Positions 45,966-56,793 of a DNA stretch of 64,000 nt are shown here, in pieces (the first letter of the stretch is position 1; each line of letters opens with the position of its first letter). Source of the DNA: Otis tarda. Its lineage: Eukaryota > Chordata > Aves > Otidiformes > Otididae. The stretch spans positions 4,182,001 through 4,246,000 of the forward strand of contig CM048575.1 of assembly GCA_026413225.1 (NCBI GenBank), read 5' to 3'. A program made the translations under genes and the position numbers. The notes beneath the pieces are model-generated. The model made no database searches. It was given only the letters and a program-made list of their open reading frames with translations, and was not told the DNA's origin.

Positions 45966-48627
45966 AAGCAGATTACACGAGTCTGTAGATCATAGCAGGC
46001 ATTTGGGACTCAGCCCTGCGAGTTCTTGTGCCTGCGAGCTTTTTGCATTTCCTTATATGTGTAAGAGCAGCATAGCACGAGGCCGGCGGTTAACAAGAGA
46101 TGCTGCCTGGCTTCAGCAAAAGGAATGGATACGATGAGCCGTGGGAGCACTGGGTTAGTGTACGGTTAGGTGGAAAATCAGCTGGGCAGCTCTTGGAATA
46201 CTGAGGAAAAACTGGATCTGGTAATGTGGAAAAGGACCAGTCTTGATACATCTGCTTTGGAAGTGCTTCTTTGGGGATAACTGGCTTAACATCCAGTTAT
46301 CTTGTTGTCATCCTCCCTGAAAAGGAAACATTACACACCAAAAACCAGCCATCTGCAGAGGCTAAAATATCTACAGTTGTATTTGAGGAGGATTTGATGT
46401 TTTTAAAACCAAGCTAAAACTGCAGCGTTTTGAATTTCCAGAAAATGCAATGCCGACAAAAGGGCCACCCAGCTGATCTGGAGTCTCTGTTTACCACAGC
46501 AGCAGCTCTCCCCAGAGATGTCTCAGAAAAACGCCAGTATATATGTTTTAATCACAGTATTTAGCCGTGACAGTCACCCAAACAGCAGGCTCTGCTGTTC
46601 AGCTCCGAAGAACACTTTTTGTACCCTGCTTTCAGGACAGGAGCTGCTTTTTATAGCTGGTTTTGACTAGGAAATAAACCCTGAGGGAGACCACTACCTC
46701 ATTTCTCCACCACGTCCTGCCCTGGACTCACCTGCAATCCGATGTGGCACGTTTCACGTTCTGCTCATCACTAGGATTCGGCGTTGTCTGGTGCAGGAAT
46801 CGAGGGAAGGTCAGTCTGATAAAAGATTGCTTCTGTCAGCAGATAAATTGCTTCTCTTTGAGTCCTGGAGCTGGGGATTGAGAGACCTGCTAAATGCTGT
46901 GGGATTACCTAGGCTTTTTTTGGGGTGCTAGTGTAATTTTGAGGATACTGTAGAGCTACCTCAGCAAAAGCTTCTCCCAGCCTTTAATAAAAGTAGCTGC
47001 AGAGATGCAGGGGATAATTACACACAAATCACTTGCGGTCTCCCCAATATCTTTAATTTGCTGTTGTAGTAAAAGAAGTGGGCAGGATAATTTGGTAGTT
47101 TTATTTAGGTGCAGTGGTACTCGTGGGTTTAGAGCCCTTTTTCTTCCAGCCTAAAGAAGTCGTTTCTCCACAAAGCTTCATAATTTCTGTCTTTTGTCAA
47201 GTTCACGGCCAGGCTGCCTGTCTTTCTGCTGTGAAATATGAAGGACTTTCTGCATCTGAATAGACCTGCCGGGGGTGGAAGCAGCAACGGGTTCCCGTCT
47301 CCCTTCCTGCACTGAATCGCAATAGGCCTCACTCTGCCTTTCAGACAGTTCCTCTGGATGTTGCCTGTTAACTTTTCACTGTGACCTTGAAAATGAAGAC
47401 TTGCTTTTCTACTGGTTACTGTAGCACCCCGTGGCTGCCAATTTTCAACACTTCCGTAGGAATTTATTTTATTTTTAACATTTTTGTACTGTTTATAGTA
47501 ACAGCCATGACCTTGGAGTCAGAAGTTTCCCAGGAGTTAATGACCAGCCTGGCTGAGATTACCCAGTTGCAGATAACCACTCAGCACCTGATCCTCCCTG
47601 ACTTCCATGCGTAACCCTCCTCGGAAGTTGGGAAGGATTTGGTGGGTCGCCTGATAGGAAATGGCCTTTGTGCCTGCCATTATGGCTTAAATATTCTCTG
47701 TGGGTTTGTCACCCAGCTGGGAAGCTCCCAGTGCACCAGGATGCGACATCCAAAGGTCAAATTCATGGGGCCTGGTGTTAAAGCATGGCAGGTCACAGAG
47801 TGGTGTCTCATTTTATTCTCCTTCCAGAAAGGATGCAGAGAGCACCATCCTACACCCACCTCCCTCTGCGTTCCTACCCCGGACCCATCTGACAGGCAGG
47901 CAGAGCAGAAGGAAAGGGAGATGTGTTTTGCCAACAGATGAAGAAGGTAAATGGGATGCTCTATTGACCTCATCGTGTTATTGATGCTGTTTAAAGCAGG
48001 TCGCAGCAGCTGGAGGATGGATGTAACCAGACGGCACGCCGTGTACCAGGCAATGAGGGGAAATTATGGACAGCTTTGGAGCTGAATGAATAACTCTCAG
48101 CAAGATCTGCTTCAGCTTGCTCCAACAGTAAGTGACGTGAGTTTAATTGGCTATAACAGGACCAGTCAGGTGGATTCACGTTATTTAATGCCTTCATCTG
48201 AGGCTCCAACACTTACGGGGCTCTGTGCGCAGGACTTGGAGACAGCAGTTCCCAGGCTTGGCTCAAACCTTGCTGTCACTGTGGGAAATTTTTACACTCT
48301 ATTCCCCCACGTGCAAAAAAGATGACAGCTCTAGCCTAAATCACAAGCAGGTCCTGATGATGACTTACAGATTAGCTTCAAGTGCTGTGAAGATTAACTG
48401 GAATTTTTTTAAGCACTGGGCTCTGTCCTAATTTGGATTTTTTTTGGAGTTTGCTGCCCTCTCTGAACAGGTGAAGGGCGAAGGGCTGTACAGCCCCAGC
48501 TTCTCAGGACAGCTGCCCTCAGAACGCAATGCCCCAGCTGTATATGCTTTCACTTAGGCTCATTAAGTATTTTCAGCCACACCTTGATGAAGTCAACCCT
48601 TAGTGATGCACCCTTTTATTTTTTTTT

Positions 48628-48717
48628 AGAATCATAGAATGGTTAGGGTTGGAAGGGACCTTCAAAGGTCATCTAGTCCAACCCCCCTGCAAGGAGCAGG
48701 GACATCCCCAACTAGAT
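48628..48717 (-). mobile_element. CR1 LINE 3' end fragment
   Basis: In reverse orientation this is the bird CR1 tail: AGAATCATAGAATGG at the left is the complement of the CR1 3' terminal repeat, followed by GGTTGGAAGGGACCTTC and CATCTAGTCCAACCCCCCTG. It breaks off after AACTAGATG, where CR1 normally continues. Confidence 0.9.
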
Positions 48718-48737
48718 GCTACTTGGAAGAAACTAGG

Positions 48738-48963
48738 TGTGGAGATTTGTTGTAAGCCATTATATACTGTATTTGTATTCCATGACTGTTTTGTTTTCTT
48801 CTGTCATTACTGTTAAATTTACTTTTTGTCAATCTCAACCCACGTGTTTGGTTTTTTTCCTGATTTTCTTTTGTTTACCAAATCTCCCCCTGTTCTCTAG
48901 GAGGGTGGGGGGAGCGAGAGAGAGACTGTGCAGTGTGGTCCTGATTGGGGCTGAACTACAACA
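48738..48963 (+). mobile_element. Endogenous retrovirus LTR fossil (ERVL-like, tentative)
   Basis: A fossil of about 226 bases between two CR1 pieces. It begins TG and ends CA, and its right half resembles a common bird LTR (a run like ctgttaaat, then tctcaacccacg, a T-rich stretch, a G-rich gagcgag block, and an end like ggggctgaactacaaca). No internal retroviral genes are present, so it would be a solo LTR. It is clearly old and decayed. The family name is from memory and tentative. Confidence 0.45.
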
Positions 48964-49405
48964 CCCCGTCATAGAAGGCCACCAAATTGGTCAGGCACGA
49001 TCTGCCCTTGGTGAAGCCATGTTGGCTGTCACCAACCACCTCCTTGCTCTCCATGTGCCTTAGCATGGTTTCCAGGAGAATCTGCTCCATGACCTTGCCA
49101 GGCACAGAGGTGAGGCTGACCGGCCTGGAGTTGCCTAGGTCTTCCTTGTTCCCCTTTTTAAAAATGGTCTGGTGAGGTCCCCTCTTCCCGTCATCGGGGA
49201 CCTCACCAGACCGCCACGACTTCTCAAATACGATGGCCAGTGGCTTGGCAACTTCATCCGCCAGTTCCCTCAGGACCCGCGGATGGATCTCATCAGGTCC
49301 CATGGACTTGTGCACCTTTAGGTTCCCCAGATGATCCCGAACCTGCTCTTCGAGTACAGTGGGCAGTTCTTCACCCTCCCAGTCCCTTCTTGCGCCTGTT
49401 TTTTT
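48964..49405 (-). mobile_element. CR1 LINE reverse-transcriptase fragment
   Basis: Translated on the minus strand this gives the N-terminal part of CR1 ORF2 reverse transcriptase: [71 protein letters not shown] and [19 protein letters not shown]. The frame is still open over about 150 codons, but the catalytic YADD-type box and everything downstream are missing, as is the 5' part (ORF1 and endonuclease). It is a dead copy. The open frame suggests a fairly young insertion for its class. Confidence 0.93.
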
Positions 49406-49429
49406 TAAACAAATCATTTTATAATGAAA

Positions 49430-50150
49430 TGTGAAAGCATGGTGCTTTGGGGTTTGGTAAAACGTGAGTAGAAGAGAACTTTTTGCTATTTGAAAAACCT
49501 AGCAGGTGAGAATAGCCGTGAGTTATGAACACTTGTGCTGATGGCGTCTTTTCTCTGAGGATCTCCAAACACCGTAGGAAGGTGGATGTGTTTTTTTAAT
49601 TCCTGTTTTGTAGGGAAAGCGGAGGGGAACTGTAGGCAGTGATGAGCAGTGACTCACTGCACATCTCAAACTTGGAATCCGGATTTCCCAGAGAATTTCC
49701 TGCATTAAGCAGCAATATCTGAATTGTGTCACTGACTTTTATCCTCACCCACCTCTTCTTCTGGTGTTAGGTAGCGTTGTGTGTACAGTGAAACAGCTGG
49801 ACACTCCTAGAGGGAAGGAAAAAAAAAAAAAATATATCCTTCCAGGGCGCAGAAGAGTGGGACACTTGGTGCTATGTGTGAAAATATTTGATTGTATGAA
49901 AATGTTTGGTGTTCTCGGTGCCTTGAGGATTCCCTCGCTAGACATGAGCGCGCAGCCACTGCCCCTCTCACCTTGCCGCACCCTACCAGCAGTTTTATGC
50001 TCTGTTTCCATCCAAAATTTTATCAGGGCGAAAGGCAGAGGGAGGGGTGCCGCTGGCAGGGGTCGGATCGGCCCCTCGCACCTCTGTTACCCACGGAAGG
50101 ATGCGTGTGGCATCTCCTTTGTCCCTGGATAAACTCCCCCCACCCCGCAC
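49430..50150. other. Region upstream of RPS6KA1
   Basis: No gene recognised. An A14 run followed by AT repeats lies near 49,819-49,837. Composition becomes CpG-rich after about 50,030. Confidence 0.6.
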
Positions 50151-50159
50151 ATCGGGATG

Positions 50160-50378
50160 CGTTTGCTGGATGCTTCCAGCTGGAGGGATCCCCGGGGACC
50201 CCCCCCGCCTCCCGCCCCGCAGCTGGGCGGGCGGAGCCGCCCCGCTCCGCCCCGCTCCGCCCCGCCGTTCACCGGCCCGGCCCGGCCCGGGAGAGCCGGT
50301 GGCCAAGGCCGGGTCCGCGCCGCTGCCATCCCGCCCGATCCCGCCGAGCCCTGGGAGGGGGGCGATCCCGCCGGCAGC
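50160..50378 (+). promoter_or_regulatory. RPS6KA1 CpG-island promoter and 5' UTR
   Basis: A CpG island of about 0.5 kb spans the first coding exon. Three tandem GC boxes (ccgccccgct repeated) lie at about 50238-50268, followed by a cggcccggcccgg run. No TATA box is seen. The start is probably between 50,270 and 50,340. Confidence 0.65.
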
Positions 50379-50441
50379 ATGCCGCTGGCCCAGCTCGCCG
50401 AGCCCTGGCCCAACATGGAGCTGGTGCATCTGGACACGGAG
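50379..50441 (+). CDS. RPS6KA1: RPS6KA1 coding exon 1
   Basis: Twenty-one codons from the ATG in a CpG island (ccggcagcatgccg) to LDTE, then the donor gtgagc in phase 0. The match to human RSK1 is 16 or 17 of 21 by eye. Confidence 0.94.
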
Positions 50442-53400
50442 GTGAGCGGGGCACCGGCGGACGGGTGGCGGCGGGGGGGGGCTCCGCCGAACAAAGGAGC
50501 GCCCGGCCCGGCCGGACCCTCCCGGCTGCGGGGGCTGCGGTTCCGCGGGGCGGATTGTGGGGGGTGGGGGTCGCAGCCCTGCGCTACCGGCTGCTGTGGG
50601 TCGGGGGGGGGGGGCTCGGTGTGTGCACGGCGGGGCTGGGGCTCCGGGCTCCGTCCAGGCGGTGATTATTCGGGGAGCGTGAGCAGCCTGCTCCTCAGTC
50701 TCCTCCCAGACACAGAAAAGCGATCCTTGCTGGAGGCCCGGGGAATAAATATCTTGGATTTTGGGTCTTTCACCTCCGGGCTTCCTCGCTATCCATCCTC
50801 CCAGCTGGCCTGCGTTTCAAACTCCAGTCAGGGCCCTGTGTCACTTTGCTCTTCCCTCTTGCTTTGCTCTTTTCCTTCTAATTAAGACCTCCGAGCCAGA
50901 TGTGCAGGACAGTGCATGGCATCTGTCCACATCTGCACCACAGCCATTTCAGAATAAAGGGACGGCTTGTAGCAGTTCTCACCCGTCACAGAGCAGCCAG
51001 CTGAGGCACTGTGCTCTGGCTCTCCAAACTGGAACTAGCGGCTCTCCTGGAGAAACCAGAGGGGTGGTGGGGATTTTGTCCCAGGTGTTTACTCAGACCT
51101 TGGCGCTTTCCAGTCGTTTGGTCTGGATTCGATGCTGTCGCGCTCCTCTGTCACACCTAGGGATGTCGCGACGGTTGATTGGTCAGATTTGCTCGTTGCT
51201 ATTTAAAATTGCCTCTTAAGAGATCTCTGCTTTGAGTGGAGGCAGCATTTTACCGCTGCTGCCACAACAGCAGGGGGGTCTGCTGGCAATGGGAGGTGAG
51301 GTTGCCGAATTTTTATCGGCCAGATACGGCTGAGAACCCCCCCCGGGCGGGTGGGGTGCTGTGCCGAGGGTCTGCCTGTGCTGCGGATGCCAAGCGGCTG
51401 GCACCAAGGTGCGGTGGGCTGAGAGCATCTGCTCTGAGGCATCGCTTGAGTCACAAGGATGGGGTTGTGCCGGAAGGTGGGAGAGGAGGGAAGTCCTGCA
51501 GCAACTTGATCGCGATTCCTGAAACTGCGTCGTGCACCCAGAGCCAGGGTGCGGGTTATTGCTGGGGGACAGGGCTTTTTATTTGTGGTTTCTCTGTTCC
51601 TAAGTAGGAAGAGAGCCTGAAAAGCTAGACAACGCAACTACGCTTGTCATGGGAGGAAACTAATGCCGATGCCCAGGGCAGCGAATGCCGAGGGCGAGAT
51701 CCGTTTACTACTTAATCCCAGGTCTCCCAGGTGCCAGGCAGGCGCTGTGTCAGCATCACGGGATCTCTTCTGAGCGAAAACAGCTGGGGGGGTCCAGTGT
51801 GTTTGTCAGCCCGAGTCAGCCGTGAAGATCATGGCGGTGGCAAGGGCTGTTTTCCTCATTGCATTAGTAACGGGTGTGTTAACTGTAAACTGAAATGGGA
51901 GGGCCTGCCTCTGGCTTCTGAGCCACCCCCTTCCCCCATCTCACCTTGGCCAGCGCTCCGGGTCAGGGTCAGGAGCCGCGTACAGGTGATATTTCTGCAG
52001 ATCAGTCTTTCTACATCTCAGGATCACAAGTGGGATGTTAGCAATTTACCTCCCTTTGTTTTAATGTGAGTGAGTGTGTGCACTTGATTCCAGTGAGGAA
52101 AATAATAAAGATGTTCGTCACCTCTAAACCTGTCTGCCATCGCCTGGGCCAGGTATCAGAGACTCCCCTGAGATCCAGCAAGCGTATCCGCAAACAGCGG
52201 AGAGGGGCTTGGGGGCAGTTTTGCACCTTGAGGTTAAAATCACCAAGGGTTGGGGGCCAAGGAGAAAGTTTTCACCTCTCCTGGACAAGGCGGCACCGCT
52301 GAGAAACTGAGGAGACTGCTCTGGAACACCAGTTGCGTAAATTGCCCTGGGATCGCTGCCATCCAGGTTAGAAACCGGCTTCCTTCAACCTTTGCTTTCT
52401 GAGTCATGGAGCAGGGGTGCTGTCACCGTGCTGGTGGAGGCATCAGTCCTATTGTTAAGGGATTTGGGGTTTTTCCGCTGCGCTCTGGGAGCGTTGGCCG
52501 GCTGCTGCTGGGGACAGGCTGGTGCCCCTTGTCGCGGCCCGCCAAAGTTCAGCCTGGAGCTGGGGAAAAGCGTGGGAGCGGGTGGCTGCGGGAGCTTGAA
52601 CCGATCCCTTGCAGCAGACAAATCTCTCTGTCCTGGGGACTGAGCTAGCTTCGTAATATTTTTTCTTTTTCCTTTTTTTTTGTCTTCCCCTCTTCTCTCT
52701 GCTGCTTCCATTATTCAGAATATTGCTTATGTAGTAGAAAAACCTGGCTGGGGCAGAGTACAAGCGATAGAGAGTGGAGTTGAATGACTTCATCACCATA
52801 GCAATGCACGCTGTCATCGGGGCTGTGCTTTTCTTTACACTCTTAAACGTACGGCAACACAACTGACGTAGGATTACGCCAGATCCAACCACTTCAGGTT
52901 AATTATTTTTGCCTGTGTATGTGTATCATCCTTTATTGGGCAGGAACTGGTCGTGAATAACTATCTTTTTCAAGCATCTTAGCTGAACAACGCATAAAAC
53001 AATGATCAAAAGACAGAGGAAGCCGAGTGTCTCTGATGTGCCTTGTGCGTAGACTACTGGCTCTGTTTGGGCTACGTGAATTCTTTTGGATATCTTTATT
53101 TTTGCAGAATCACATCCTTTCTCTGAACTGCAATAGGCAAGATCCATAAATTACACTTAATAATAAAAAAATGCCTTGTTCTTGTATGAAAGTAGCAGAA
53201 GCTCTGGGGTGAAGGGTTTCTTCCCCCACTCCTTCCTGCTTTAATGCTTCACGGTTCATCCAAGTTGGGTGAAAGAGCTTCCCTGGGTACCCGGTACCCT
53301 TGTTGTGTTGTATATGGGCATCTCAGAAGTGATCAGTCAAAACCTAGAGGTCCAGAAATAGCAGCAGGCTGGTTTTCTAAGCAGAGCTGTCGATAATCCA

Positions 53401-56400
53401 GGATGGCTTGTGCTGGTGGCGCTAACTATAGAGCGCAGCCCTTGATGGCAGCAGGAGCGGGCACGGTCTCGCACCGTCCTGCCAGGGGTGCAACGCGTCC
53501 TGGTTTCAGATCAGAGCGGCACTGTTCTGTAAATTACTCCCTGTGCTGTGGATTATGTGGAATTAAAGGGATTTAAAATGCAAGATGTCCTAAGATAAAT
53601 ATCTCCCAAGTTCAGCCAGGCTGGCAGTTGCGTAACTCCAGTATATTTTTCTGCGTGCTATTAAGAAAACTTATTAGAGCAGCGTGTGTGCAGAAGGGAT
53701 TTTGCGTTACATCTCGGGCAATTTTAGCTGTCACTCGCCCAGAGGTGCCCTCGCTACCAGGCTGCCACTCCACGTGCCCATCAGATTAGCTCTGTAATCC
53801 CTGTTTCCGCTTGCCCCGGAGCGGTGCTGGCTGGAAAGCCGCAGGGACAGGCTGCTGGCCCCCGCTGAGGCTCATGCTGCTGCCTTCTTGGTAGCCCAAA
53901 CCCTGCTCTGCCACCATCTGCTGCCCTGGGCACCCAAGGGAAGGAGCCGTGCCTCCGTCCCGCAGCAGGTATTGCCTGGTTGCTGTCTGGAGGGAGATCT
54001 TTGGGGTTGTTCTCGGAGCAGGACGTTCGGAAGGCTCCTTTACAACCCCAAGAACAATGTGCTGTAGGAGGGTATCTGGCAGGGAGGCACACACACACGC
54101 TCTCGCTAACGTGCTGTTTGTGGTATGCAGGGGGAGTGCAGAAACAGGGCATTTTAAAGAGACAAATGTCAAACCAAGAAACCCACAGACTATTTAATCT
54201 CCGCTTACAACACGGTGAATGGCCATATTTTATCTCGGGAGGTGATGAGTCTGTAGCTGTGAGCTTGTTTCCATCTTGGACACTTACAAATGCCTCTTGA
54301 ATTCCATATGAGGGAATAAGGACTGTTTTTTCTCTGGGGTAGAAGGAAACACTTGGCTCTAAATTTTGCAATTCTCTCCTTACGCATCCGCCTTACGTCA
54401 GCTTGAGAATGCAACTGTTTCATCAGGAGCTTCATCTCTCTAAGACCATGGACCTACATGCCCAGGAAACCTCCCTGGCATGGACACTGTTCTCTTTCTT
54501 TCCACACCCCTTCCGTCCCCAGGTAGGATGGATTTCTGTCAGCAGCAGCATGCAGGACAAGCGTTCCTCGGGGTAGGGAGCTGATGAAACGCAGCACTCC
54601 AAAGGTCTGGCAGGTTTGGAGGTAGCACACGGTGTCTCCTAGCTTGTCCTTAAAGCTGAAGGGTTGGACAGACCCTGTGCTCATCTTCCCAGGGAAATAA
54701 AAGAGCTCATCCCGTGCATCAACTGACACGTGCCTTGTAGATCTGTTCTCCAGACCGTGAGCCAGGCATTGCTTCCCTCTGTCCAACAGGGAAATTCTGC
54801 TTCTTCAGCTGTTTTAGACATAAACAGCCCTCCCTGAGCTGTGGGTTTGATTAGCAGTGAGTTAGGAATTGTTGATCAGTGACAGCTGAGCCAGTAAACA
54901 CGAGCATGTTTCCAAGTCTGGTTATCTTGAGCGCATTGTCTCCCCCCTCTTTGTGGAGACTACACATAAACACAGTGTCTTACTTCACTTCTTAGCTATT
55001 CTTTGTGCTACCGGCACCGAGAGCTCCGTGTAAACGGCGGGGCAGCATTCCTCTGGAAGAACTTGGCTTGGGTGGCAGTGCTATTGCTTTTTTCGGTTGT
55101 TGGCTGAAAATACTCAGGAGCTTAAGCCCAATTTAAGTTGGTACTAAGGTGAGTTATGGAGCTCAGAGTGGATCCATGTAAATATTGCAAGGCCAGCGTC
55201 AGGCCAAGAGGCCAGTGGTTTTCTTCCCAGCTGGTGTGGTGGGACTCGTGTTCTGTGAGGTGCTGCAGCCTGAGGTGGGAGTGGAGAGACCTAAATGTGA
55301 AGATACCTGGAGACTCTGGACTCCAGTCTGTGGATTTGAAGTATCTGAAAACTAAACTTGTGCTTAAATTTAGCTCTTTAGCCTTACACCTTTTATTGTG
55401 AGCTAGGCAAAGCAAGCAGGTAGGCAAGCGCTTTAAAACCAGCAGTGATGACCTGACCTCCTCTGGGAAGCAGGAGAGAGTGAGCCTGGAAGCACTCAGT
55501 GGTGGTGTAGAAAGTGAGTGCAGCATTAGAGGGGGGTTTTCTCAGCAGCCCCAAAGTTCTCTTAAGATCAACAATTACAAGTTTTGCTTTGTATTGAAAG
55601 GAAGAAGTTAAATTTGCCCCAAGGGGGAAGAAGGCAATAGTGTAGTCCTAAGGTTAACGTCAGGTTGATGTCCCCTTGCTTCTTCAGGGAAGGAGCGGAC
55701 TTTGCTTCTGTTAGATTCCTGAAAGGCTCTAAAATCCAGGCATTCACCTAAGAATCTGAGGCGGAAATACAGTTGCATTGCAACTCTTCTCCTGGACCAC
55801 AACATCTGAAGAGGAGTGAATACATTTGCCTTGTTCTTTCACAGAAAGAGAGGAATTCCACAGTTTTTGGAGCCTGAGTCTGTAGTGCAAATAGATGTCA
55901 AAGCAAAATCTTCTTGCCCTTGTTTTTCCCCCACAGTCTGCAGAAAACCTTTTGTACGTGCTTATTCTGCTCTCATTAAATCCCACCCACTTTTGCTCCT
56001 GCCGGCTTCTCCAGGCACCGTGCAGCGCTGAACCTGATACGTCTTTGGTTCAGCGCCGAGCGCGACCGGCCGATGCCACTCCAGGCGGTTCAGGTCACCG
56101 CTGTGACTTTGTATGGAGCTCCAGCAGCAGAAGCTGGACTTGCAGGCTGGAGGTGGCTTGGAGCCAAGCAGGTGGTGCGGATTTCCTGCAGCGGTATCAG
56201 CTGCGAGAGGGTAATAAATAACTGATAAATGTTCATATTAAAGCCAACATTGTGGCAAAATGGCTGTTAACTCCACTGTAGCACTGCTGGCTTCTTCCAG
56301 TAGCCCCAGAGAAGCGGTGGAGGGGGTAGCGACGGCGTGGGTGCGGGAGGCTGCATGTCCAGAGCAGTTTCTGCAGCACGTGCTGCCGAGGGGGGGGCTC

Positions 56401-56793
56401 TGGTACCCACCGTCCCGGGGATCTGTGCCTGAGGAGTGCAGGGGTGCCGGTCGCCCCACAAGCGGTGGTTGGTATATAAGCAGCTCTCATTTCAGCTGGA
56501 GGAAGTGAAGAAAGTCTTTGAATAAGAGACTTTTTTGTTGTTGTCAAACGGGTTGTTTTTTCTCCTTGGCAGAAAGTGTCCTCTCGGTGTATGGGGAGCA
56601 TTCAACTGTCTTGTACCGTGTCTGAAAGTGGCATCCTCCCCAGTTCGTCCTGCATGAAGGCCTCTCAAAGCCAACAGCCTTTGTAAGAGGCCGTAAGGAG
56701 CGGTCCCATGCCTGGCACGTGCTAATGGCAAGTTCTCTTCCTTTGCAGAATGGGCAGGCGACTTCAGAAGAAGGTGGGAATCCTCCATCCAAG
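50379..56793 (+). CDS. RPS6KA1: RPS6KA1 (RSK1 kinase), 5' end only
   Basis: RPS6KA1 is p90 ribosomal S6 kinase 1, a two-kinase-domain Ser/Thr kinase activated by ERK and PDK1. Only its first 36 residues are in the window: exon 1 (50379-50441) starts MPLAQLAEPWPNMELV and exon 2 (56749-56793) reads NGQATSEEGGNPPSK. Human has MPLAQLKEPWPLMELV and NGQTSGEEAGLQPSK, with the same exon border. These residues precede the N-terminal kinase domain. The next expected exon (human DEGVLKEISITHH) was not found by 64,000, so intron 2 is over 7.2 kb. Gene order next to HMGN2 supports RPS6KA1 over other RSK genes. The human alternative first exon (MEQDPKPPRL) was not recognised. Confidence 0.93.
50442..56748 (+). 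other. RPS6KA1: RPS6KA1 intron 1
   Basis: A 6.3-kb intron, CpG-rich for the first 250 bases and ordinary after that. It contains open frames up to 196 codons on the minus strand (near 53,800-54,370) without recognisable domains. No transposable element recognised. Confidence 0.75.
56749..56793 (+). CDS. RPS6KA1: RPS6KA1 coding exon 2
   Basis: Fifteen codons between ctttgcag and gtaaaa, phase 0 at both ends. The length equals the human exon. Eight of 15 residues match when read without gaps, as expected for this poorly conserved linker. Confidence 0.88.

Larger units (their letters stand above)
34900..48627. other. HMGN2-RPS6KA1 intergenic region
   Basis: Nearly 14 kb of AT-balanced sequence with no gene I can support. 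Open frames up to 137 codons occur on both strands without family resemblance, paired splice sites or CpG islands. It contains small tandem duplications (near 37130-37172 and 41395-41466) and a MIR-like SINE at 45785-45965. Enhancers or a non-coding RNA could be hidden here, but nothing in the bases shows it. Confidence 0.7.

Noticed and set aside
53781-54371. 196-codon minus-strand frame in RPS6KA1 intron 1
   Set aside because: No domain, and overlapping frames exist on both strands. Nothing beyond the open length supports it.
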